The notes beneath the pieces are model-generated. The model was not told the origin of the DNA, made no database searches, and saw only the letters and a program-made list of their open reading frames with translations. Below are positions 28,302 through 32,629 of a DNA stretch of 32,629 bases, piece by piece. This DNA comes from Ectopseudomonas mendocina. Its GTDB lineage: Bacteria > Pseudomonadota > Gammaproteobacteria > Pseudomonadales > Pseudomonadaceae. The stretch covers positions 1-32,629 of the forward strand of contig NZ_VRYE01000006.1 of assembly GCF_008041835.1 (NCBI RefSeq). The letters run 5' to 3'. The translations under genes were made by a program, and so were the position numbers. Each line of letters starts with the position of its first letter. The stretch's first letter is position 1.

Positions 28302-28364
28302 CGTAGGGGGTGCCGTGCGCACCAGGCTCGACGCAAATCTCTGGTACGCGCGGGGCACCCTACG
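28302..28364. repeat. Imperfect dispersed inverted repeat between transporter and kinase genes
   Basis: CGTAGGGGGTGCC (28302–28314) faces GGGGCACCCTACG (28352–28364), with GTGCGCACC and GGTACGCGCG between them. The 'gtagggtgc…gcaccctac' pattern is a common small Pseudomonas intergenic repeat. No T-run follows on the transcribed strand. Confidence 0.6.
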
Positions 28365-28391
28365 GAGTGTGACCGGTCGTCGAGAACGTGC

Positions 28392-29603
28392 TCACACCCG
28401 TGCGGCGGTCACTGCGGCGCTGCCCCAGGTGGTGCGCCAGCGCTGCTTGACCCCGTGCAGGCCGATCCAGGCCAGCACGCCGAGGCTGGCGAACAGCCAC
28501 AGGCCGAGCTGGTAGTCGCCGGTGTGCTGCTTGATGGTGCCCAGACCGGCGGCGAGGAAGAAGCCGCCGATGCCGCCGGCCATGCCGATCAACCCAGTCA
28601 TCACGCCGATTTCCCTGCGAAAGCGCTGCGGCACCAGCTGGAACACCGCGCCGTTGCCGGCACCGAGGCCGAGCATGGCGGCGACGAAAAACGCCAGGGC
28701 GGCGGTCGCGCTGGGCAGGTTGAAACCCACCACGGTGATGCACAGCGAGGCGATGCTGTACATCATCAGCAGTGTACGAATGCCGCCGATGCGGTCGGCC
28801 AGGGCGCCGCCGAGCGGGCGCAGCAGGCTGCCGGCGCAGACGCAGGCGGCGGTGTAGTAACCGGCGGTCACCGGGTTCAGCCCGTACTGGTCGCTGAAGT
28901 AGCCGGGCAGGGCGCTGGCCAGGCCGATGAAGCCGCCGAAGGTGACGCTGTAGAAGAACATGAACCACCAGCTGTCGCGATCGCCGAGGGCCTTGAGGTA
29001 GTCGCCGAAGGCCTTGGGCTTGGGCCGCTCCGGCGCATTCTTGGCCACCAGGGCGAAGATCACCAGGGTCGCCAGCAGCGGGATCAGCGCCCAGCCGAAC
29101 ACGTTCTGCCAGCCGGACAACGCGGCCAGGCCGGGGGCGAACAGCGCTGCCAGCACGGTGCCAGAGTTACCGGCGCCGGCGATGCCCATGGCCTTGCCCT
29201 GGTGCTGCGGCGGGTACCACTGCGAGGCCAGCGGCAGGGCCACGGCGAACGCCGCGCCGGCAAAGCCGAGGAACAGGCCGAGCAGCAGCGCCTGCTCGTA
29301 GCTGCCGATGCCGATCTGCCAGGCGCAGAACAGCGCGATAATCACCACCACCTGGCCGAGCAGGCCGGCGGTCTTCGGTGACAGGCGGTCGCAGAGAAAG
29401 CCCATCAGCAGGCGCAGCACGGCGCCGGCGAGAATCGGCGTGGCCACCATCAGGCCGCGTTGCTGGGCGTTGAGGTCGAGGTCGGTAGCGATCTGCACCG
29501 CCAGTGGGCCGAGCAGGTACCAGACCATGAAGCTCAGGTCGAAATAGAGGAAGGCGGCAAACAGGGTGGGGGCGTGGCCGGCTTTCCAGAAACTTGTATT
29601 CAT
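28392..29603 (-). CDS. nasA: MFS nitrate/nitrite transporter (NarK/NasA family)
   Basis: 403 residues with about twelve hydrophobic helices. It imports nitrate across the inner membrane for assimilation. The helix 2–3 motif appears as GFLCDRLSPKTAG. Glycine-rich nitrate signatures are visible in GIAGAGNSGTVLAAL and GLGAGNGAVFQLVP. The ATG at 29603 has GAGGTG upstream. It is the first gene of the nitrate assimilation set and is followed after 116 bases by the kinase/phosphatase gene. Its leader carries its own terminator and tandem hexaloops under a sigma-54 promoter. In P. aeruginosa this gene (PA1783) is called nasA; the same symbol is used for nitrate reductases elsewhere. Confidence 0.94.
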   Translation of the reverse strand: MNTSFWKAGHAPTLFAAFLYFDLSFMVWYLLGPLAVQIATDLDLNAQQRGLMVATPILAGAVLRLLMGFLCDRLSPKTAGLLGQVVVIIALFCAWQIGIGSYEQALLLGLFLGFAGAAFAVALPLASQWYPPQHQGKAMGIAGAGNSGTVLAALFAPGLAALSGWQNVFGWALIPLLATLVIFALVAKNAPERPKPKAFGDYLKALGDRDSWWFMFFYSVTFGGFIGLASALPGYFSDQYGLNPVTAGYYTAACVCAGSLLRPLGGALADRIGGIRTLLMMYSIASLCITVVGFNLPSATAALAFFVAAMLGLGAGNGAVFQLVPQRFRREIGVMTGLIGMAGGIGGFFLAAGLGTIKQHTGDYQLGLWLFASLGVLAWIGLHGVKQRWRTTWGSAAVTAARV

Positions 29604-29799
29604 CGATCACCTCATCAGCGAGAAGGAGCCCGGCCAGGCGCGGCGAACCGTGGTCGTGGACACGGCGGCCGCGCCTGCCGGGAAGGCCGTGCACTTGTGG
29701 TGCAGAGCCCCGCGGCCGAAGCCACAGCAGGTTTGCGCGATTGCGGTACAGGCTCGGATCGCGATGCCTGCGCCGGCCCCGGTCACTGGGGCGAACACG

Positions 29800-29847
29800 A
29801 AAAAAACGCCGCTTCACCACAGGCCATGAAGGCCGGGTGAGGCGACG
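29800..29847 (-). terminator. Leader terminator (attenuator) upstream of the nitrate transporter gene
   Basis: On the minus-strand RNA, CGUCGCCUCACC (complement of 29836–29847) pairs with GGUGAAGCGGCG (complement of 29807–29818), with one mismatch and one wobble. A GGCC-rich inner stem lies within, and seven U residues (29806–29800) follow. Its 5' arm overlaps the second hexaloop hairpin, so the two structures exclude each other. Confidence 0.85.
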
Positions 29848-29883
29848 TCGTTGTCGTGAGGGAGGTGGCCGCCGTTGGCTACC
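29843..29883 (-). promoter_or_regulatory. Tandem hexaloop (ANTAR/NasT target) in the nitrate transporter leader
   Basis: Hairpin one is GGUAGCC–AACGGC–GGCCACC (29864–29883), with one mismatch in the stem. Hairpin two is CGAC–AACGAC–GUCG (29843–29856). Both loops have six bases with A at 1 and G at 4. Hairpin two shares bases 29843–29847 with the terminator stem, giving a direct antitermination switch: NasT-stabilised hairpin two would block the terminator. The first hairpin begins within a few bases of the predicted transcript start. Confidence 0.83.
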
Positions 29884-29898
29884 TGGTGCGAGGGAACA

Positions 29899-29915
29899 AG
29901 CAAGAGCCGAGCCAA
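29899..29915 (-). promoter_or_regulatory. Sigma-54 promoter of the nitrate transporter gene
   Basis: On the minus strand TTGGCTCGGCTCTTGCT fits the -24/-12 consensus, with GG and GC 10 bases apart and an intact TTGC. The only clear departure is T for A in TGGCA. Transcription should begin near 29888. Confidence 0.82.
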
Positions 29916-29994
29916 CCGGGCAGAGGCGCTGGGATCAGGCGTTACGCACTTTCAGTACGCGCAGTACTGCCGTAAAACGAGGCGCTTGCGCCGT

Positions 29995-30165
29995 CTATGC
30001 CCCCGAATGGGGCGATCGCTGCGTGCTGAGAGTGGCTTGAGACTGGACGCTGGAAAGTTGGCTAACGCTGGTTGCGTGAGTGGGCAGCGGCGCGGTCAGC
30101 AGGGCGAGTGCCAGCAGATTGCTGAGCAGCCCCGCCTGACGGGCACGGCGGTAGGTGTCGGTCAT
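29995..30165 (-). CDS. Possible small exported peptide, unknown function
   Basis: A 56-residue frame from an ATG at 30165 with a strong purine ribosome binding site (AAGGGGGGA about 8 bases upstream). The N-terminus is basic (MTDTYRRARQ), then hydrophobic (LLSNLLALALLTA), then PLPTHA, a plausible signal-peptide cleavage site. The remaining about 28 residues are Ser/Gln/Thr-rich with no motif. I do not recognise it. It lies just upstream of the sigma-54 promoter of the nitrate transporter, on the same strand. It could be a real secreted peptide, a short regulatory frame, or chance. Confidence 0.42.
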   Translation of the reverse strand: MTDTYRRARQAGLLSNLLALALLTAPLPTHATSVSQLSSVQSQATLSTQRSPHSGA

Positions 30166-30302
30166 CCTCGATCCCCCCTTTTTCTGTTCTGACCTAGGCG
30201 TAGCAGACGAATGCCAATGTGTCACGTTATTAGCAGCAATAACTGTGCAGGGTTTGCCAGGCATCTGCTCGCCCATAGCCCTGAAGCGTCGGGATCGCTG
30301 GC

Positions 30303-30746
30303 TCAGTCGAGCCGATTGACCTTGGGGAACTTGGCGCTGAAGGCTTCCGGCATCGGCACCACTTTCGACTGCAGATAGTCGAAGAACACGAATCCGGACT
30401 TGGCCATGGCAACGAGGGCGCCGTCAGCCGGACGGGTGATGCGGAAGGTGATGTCACCGCCATATCGGTTGAAATCCATCACGCCGACCTCGAACAGCAG
30501 CTGGTCGCGGGCATGGGCCTCAGCGCGGTAGGTGGTGGCCAGGTCGGTGACGATGATTCCAGTGCCTTTACAGTCGGTTTCGCGGATGCCGAACTCGAAG
30601 AGGAAACGTGCACGAGCCTCGGAAATCATCGAGATCATCGAGTCATTGCCCAAGTGGTTGGCACCGTTGATGTCGGTCACCCGCACCGTCAGTTGCGTGC
30701 GGTAGTAATACTGGTCTTCGGGAAAATCGAGGGTCAGGCGCGCCAT
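30303..30746 (-). CDS. Hot-dog-fold acyl-CoA thioesterase (4HBT-like)
   Basis: 147 residues of the 4-hydroxybenzoyl-CoA-thioesterase-like superfamily: VRVTDINGANHLGNDSMISMISEARARFL at about 21–49 resembles the D-x-(N)-x-H-x-(N)-N active-site helix region. A central beta stretch (QLLFEVGVMDFNRYGGDITFRI) and FVFFDYLQSKVVPMP follow. It should hydrolyse an acyl-CoA in the cytoplasm; the acyl chain cannot be told. There is no signal peptide. The ribosome binding site before the ATG at 30746 is weak. It follows the broken alginate-lyase gene by about 50 bases on the same strand. I do not recall it at this place in P. aeruginosa PAO1, so it may be a group-specific gain. Confidence 0.82.
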   Translation of the reverse strand: MARLTLDFPEDQYYYRTQLTVRVTDINGANHLGNDSMISMISEARARFLFEFGIRETDCKGTGIIVTDLATTYRAEAHARDQLLFEVGVMDFNRYGGDITFRITRPADGALVAMAKSGFVFFDYLQSKVVPMPEAFSAKFPKVNRLD

Positions 30747-30795
30747 GGTCGAGTCATCGCAAAAGGAAGGCGATGATTGTAAGCCGCCTCATGCC

Positions 30796-31486
30796 TCAGC
30801 GGTGCAGGCTGTTGAGGTGAAAGAAGGTGACGCGGCCGCCTTCGTCGTCCTCGCCGTAATTGTCCTGAATGTAGGCGCCGGCCTTGAAGTACAGGTACTG
30901 GTCACGCCAACTGCTGCTCAGTTGGTGGTAGAAGGAGCCGGTATCACCCTCGCTGCTGCTGACACTGACACCAAGGCGCCCGCTGGGTGTAATACGCAGG
31001 CCGTAACCGAAGCGTTCGCCCAGTTGCACGTTTTCCGCCAGCAGGATGTTCTGCACGGCAGTGTCGCCTGGCTGGTCGCACAGCAGCAGTTCCAGGCGGC
31101 CGACGCCACGGCGGTAGTGGTATTGCAGCTTGACCAGCGGATCATTCTGACTACCCGGCACATCGGTGCTGTGGATCTGGCCGATGACCACCTTGTTGAG
31201 GCTGGGTACCTGATCGATCCGCAGCACGGCACTGAGATAGTTGTCCGCACTGTCGTGCAGCCAGTTGCCGAGGCTGCCATCGCGGCGGGGTTCGCGCAGT
31301 TCGCTGCATGGATAGTGGGCATCGGCCGTGGTGGAGCCGGTCACGGGCACCCAGAAGGTCACGCTGCCGTCGGCATTGCGCCGAAGGTAGCGGCTTGCAT
31401 AGCCGCTACCTTCGGCGCTCGGTGGTGATAGTGGCCGGTGTCGGTTCGGTGGGAATCGACAGATTCCAGGTGGTGAGGTCGAGCAT
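30796..31486 (-). pseudogene. PL7-family alginate-lyase-like gene broken by a frameshift
   Basis: The body reads as a polysaccharide lyase family 7 (alginate lyase 2) protein: SELREPRRDG (the R-S-E-L-R region), VIGQIHS (Q-I-H) and the C-terminal YFKAGAYIQDNYG. The expected family N-terminus, MLDLTTWNLSIP, is present too, from an ATG at 31486, but in another frame. That frame hits a TAG about 25 codons in, near 31388. The joined frame is open upstream only to a TTG at 31515 and reads there as a non-family sequence. So a one-base shift, or equivalent change, separates codons about 22–28 from the rest. The break lies on a perfect 18-bp inverted repeat. Without the shift the protein would be about 230 residues with no signal peptide (PA1784-like). 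Sequencing or assembly error is an alternative. Confidence 0.8.
31378..31418. repeat. Perfect 18-bp inverted repeat inside the alginate-lyase gene
   Basis: GCGCCGAAGGTAGCGGCT at 31378–31395 and AGCCGCTACCTTCGGCGC at 31401–31418, separated by TGCAT. One arm encodes the expected RYLRR of the lyase; the other coincides with the frameshift and the premature stop. Confidence 0.97.
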
Positions 31487-31583
31487 GTGATTCTCTGCTT
31501 GTCGGTTGAGGACAACGATTGGTCCCCGTGACACGCCAGAGGTTCAATCGCTCCAGCCCGCAGGCCAGAGCGGTTGTCACCGC

Positions 31584-32375
31584 TCAGGCAGCGGGGCGCT
31601 GCTGGCGCTGGTAGAGAAACTCCAGCACCGCGGTGCGATAGGCGTGGTATTGCGGATCATTGGCCAGTGCCAGGCGATCACGCGGGCGTGGCAGTTCAAT
31701 GTCGAGAATTTCACCGACGGTGGCTGCCGGGCCGTTGGTCATCATCACAATGCGATCGGACAGCAGCACGGCCTCGTCGACGTCATGGGTGACCATCACC
31801 ACGGTGCTCTGGGTCTGCCCGACGATGCGCAGCAGCTCGTCCTGCAGATGTGCACGGGTCAGGGCATCGAGGGCGCCGAACGGCTCGTCCATCAGCAGCA
31901 CCTTGGGCTCCATGGCCAGGGCACGGGCGATGCCGACGCGCTGCTTCATGCCGCCAGAGATCTCGTTGGGATGCTTGTGCATGGCATGGCTGAGGCCGAC
32001 CATATTCAGCGCCTGCTCGGTGCGAGCCTTGAGCTGGGCCTTGCTTTCGCGCGCGCCGAAGACCTTTTCCACGGCCAGGTGGACGTTGCCGAAGCAGGTC
32101 ATCCAGGGCAGCAGGCTGTGGTTCTGGAACACCACGGCGCGTTCAGGGCCGGGGCCGTCGATCTCGCGGCCATTGCAGATCAGCCCGCCCTCGTTGGCAT
32201 CGAGCAGGCCGGCGATCAGGTTGAGCACGGTGGATTTGCCGCAGCCGGAGTGGCCGATCAACGCCACGAACTCGCCACGGGCGATGCTCAGGTTGACGTC
32301 TGCCAGCGCCTGGAAGCGGCCTTTCTTGGTGTCGAAGTGCTTGCTGACAGCGGTCAGCTCCACGAATTTGTCCAT
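31584..32375 (-). CDS. ABC transporter ATP-binding protein, nitrate-type (NrtD/SsuB/TauB group)
   Basis: 263 residues of an importer ATPase. Walker A GHSGCGKST is at residues 41–49, the signature ISGGMKQ at 139–145, Walker B plus D-loop MDEPFGALD at 162–170, and the switch His197 in VTHDVDEA. Sequence features such as FQNHSLLPWMT and LIAGLL fit the nitrate/sulfonate/taurine group; the nearby nitrate genes favour nitrate (NrtD-like). The ATG at 32375 has GGAG about 9 bases upstream. No permease or binding-protein gene lies downstream; these would normally precede it, that is to the right, where an IS110-type element now begins 175 bases away. It may thus be cut off from its operon. Confidence 0.9.
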   Translation of the reverse strand: MDKFVELTAVSKHFDTKKGRFQALADVNLSIARGEFVALIGHSGCGKSTVLNLIAGLLDANEGGLICNGREIDGPGPERAVVFQNHSLLPWMTCFGNVHLAVEKVFGARESKAQLKARTEQALNMVGLSHAMHKHPNEISGGMKQRVGIARALAMEPKVLLMDEPFGALDALTRAHLQDELLRIVGQTQSTVVMVTHDVDEAVLLSDRIVMMTNGPAATVGEILDIELPRPRDRLALANDPQYHAYRTAVLEFLYQRQQRPAA

Positions 32376-32439
32376 CGGAGTTCTCCCGTTCTTGCACTGT
32401 CAAGAATTCATTTAAAACAACTACTTGTAATCTGTTATT

Positions 32440-32629
32440 GAACTGATTTGTAAGCTTGCGTAGCCCAATGAGATGGAGTCCTCCCTCCTACGGCGTCATT
32501 GCGCCAGACTGAAGGTTACGAAACAAACAATCCCGGAGGGGGAGCCCGCATGCAACTTAAAGGCATAGGCGTGGATGTGGCAAGGAAGGTTTTTCAAGTT
32601 CATGGTTTCGACAGACATGGGGCGTTCAA
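32440..32629 (+). mobile_element. Left end of an IS110-family insertion sequence (runs off the window)
   Basis: A transposase reading frame begins at 32550 and continues past the edge. The preceding bases change from ordinary nrtD upstream sequence to AT-rich DNA at about 32405–32455, then to GC-rich DNA up to the transposase start. The left boundary cannot be fixed because IS110 elements usually lack terminal inverted repeats and target duplications; 32440 is a guess. The non-coding left end in this family can encode the bridge RNA used for target choice. Confidence 0.5.
32550..32629 (+). CDS. IS110-family transposase (DEDD recombinase), 5' fragment
   Basis: The first 26 codons are visible, starting MQLKGIGVDVARKVFQVHGF, the typical beginning of IS110-family transposases (…GIDVAK..FQ.HG.D..G). 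Asp9 in GVDVA is the first acid of the RuvC-like DEDD site. GGAGGGGGAG about 6 bases before the ATG is a strong ribosome binding site. The rest of the gene, including the serine-containing Tnp domain, is beyond the window. Confidence 0.85.
   Translation, partial: MQLKGIGVDVARKVFQVHGFDRHGAF

Larger units (their letters stand above)
29604..29994. other. Control region and leader of the nitrate transporter gene
   Basis: The 391 bases contain no supported gene. Transcribed leftward, they hold a sigma-54 promoter (29899–29915), two hexaloop hairpins (29843–29883), a terminator (29800–29847) and about 195 further bases of untranslated leader before the transporter ATG, in which I see no clear element. 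A weak NtrC-like half-dyad (CGCACT-N5-TACGCG) lies at 29945–29961. Confidence 0.6.

Noticed and set aside
29945..29961. NtrC site before the nitrate transporter promoter
   Set aside because: Only about 8 of 12 consensus positions match, and it lies only about 65 bases upstream; too weak to annotate as a site.
31487..31515. TTG-initiated N-terminus for an intact alginate lyase
   Set aside because: The residues it gives do not match the PL7 family, while the matching N-terminus lies in another frame from 31486; a frameshift explains it better.

Overview
The window reads as chromosomal DNA from a GC-rich gammaproteobacterium of the genus Pseudomonas. The block ppsR/ppsA – alpha/beta hydrolase – rraA – cmaX – crfX – cmpX – sigX – oprF – cobA – nitrate reductase – nirD – nirB – kinase/phosphatase – nitrate transporter follows, from memory, the gene order of P. 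aeruginosa PAO1 around PA1769–PA1783. Differences from that layout (a prp operon beside ppsR, a cysteine-free OprF, an extra thioesterase gene, an IS110-type element) suggest a non-aeruginosa species, perhaps of the P. mendocina/oleovorans/alcaligenes group; that placement is inference.

Left part, 1–3300 (minus strand): a three-gene cassette of an ATP-grasp glutamate-ligase-like enzyme, a cysteine-free (inactive) transglutaminase-like protein with a 7-TM tail, and an exported retropepsin-like protease. The target of this conserved set cannot be read from the sequence.

3500–10530 (plus strand): a methylcitrate-cycle operon, GntR regulator – prpB – prpC – acnD – prpF. It uses the AcnD/PrpF route and has no prpD before its terminator. 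A perfect 14-bp palindrome and a second copy of its core flank the regulator's promoter and are candidate autoregulatory operators. REP-like hairpins fill the prpB–prpC and acnD–prpF gaps.

10550–19700: ppsR and ppsA are divergent (PEP synthase and its regulatory kinase/phosphorylase). They are followed by an alpha/beta hydrolase, rraA, and the envelope-stress cluster cmaX-crfX-cmpX-sigX-oprF, with clear intrinsic terminators after ppsA, cmpX and oprF.

19800–29920 (minus strand): assimilatory nitrate/nitrite reduction, transcribed right to left as transporter, PP2C-phosphatase/Ser-Thr-kinase fusion, nirB, nirD, nitrate reductase, cobA (siroheme synthesis). Both the transporter and nirB are preceded by a sigma-54 promoter and a leader with two tandem hexaloop hairpins (loop A1…G4, the ANTAR/NasT target signature) just before an intrinsic terminator. 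This points to nitrogen control through NtrC plus nitrate-responsive antitermination by NasT, which is not encoded in this window.

29990–32629: a possible small secreted peptide, a hot-dog thioesterase, a PL7 alginate-lyase gene broken by a frameshift that sits exactly on a perfect 18-bp inverted repeat, an NrtD-like ABC ATPase, and the 5' end of an IS110-family transposase at the right edge. The element probably separates nrtD from its usual upstream partners.
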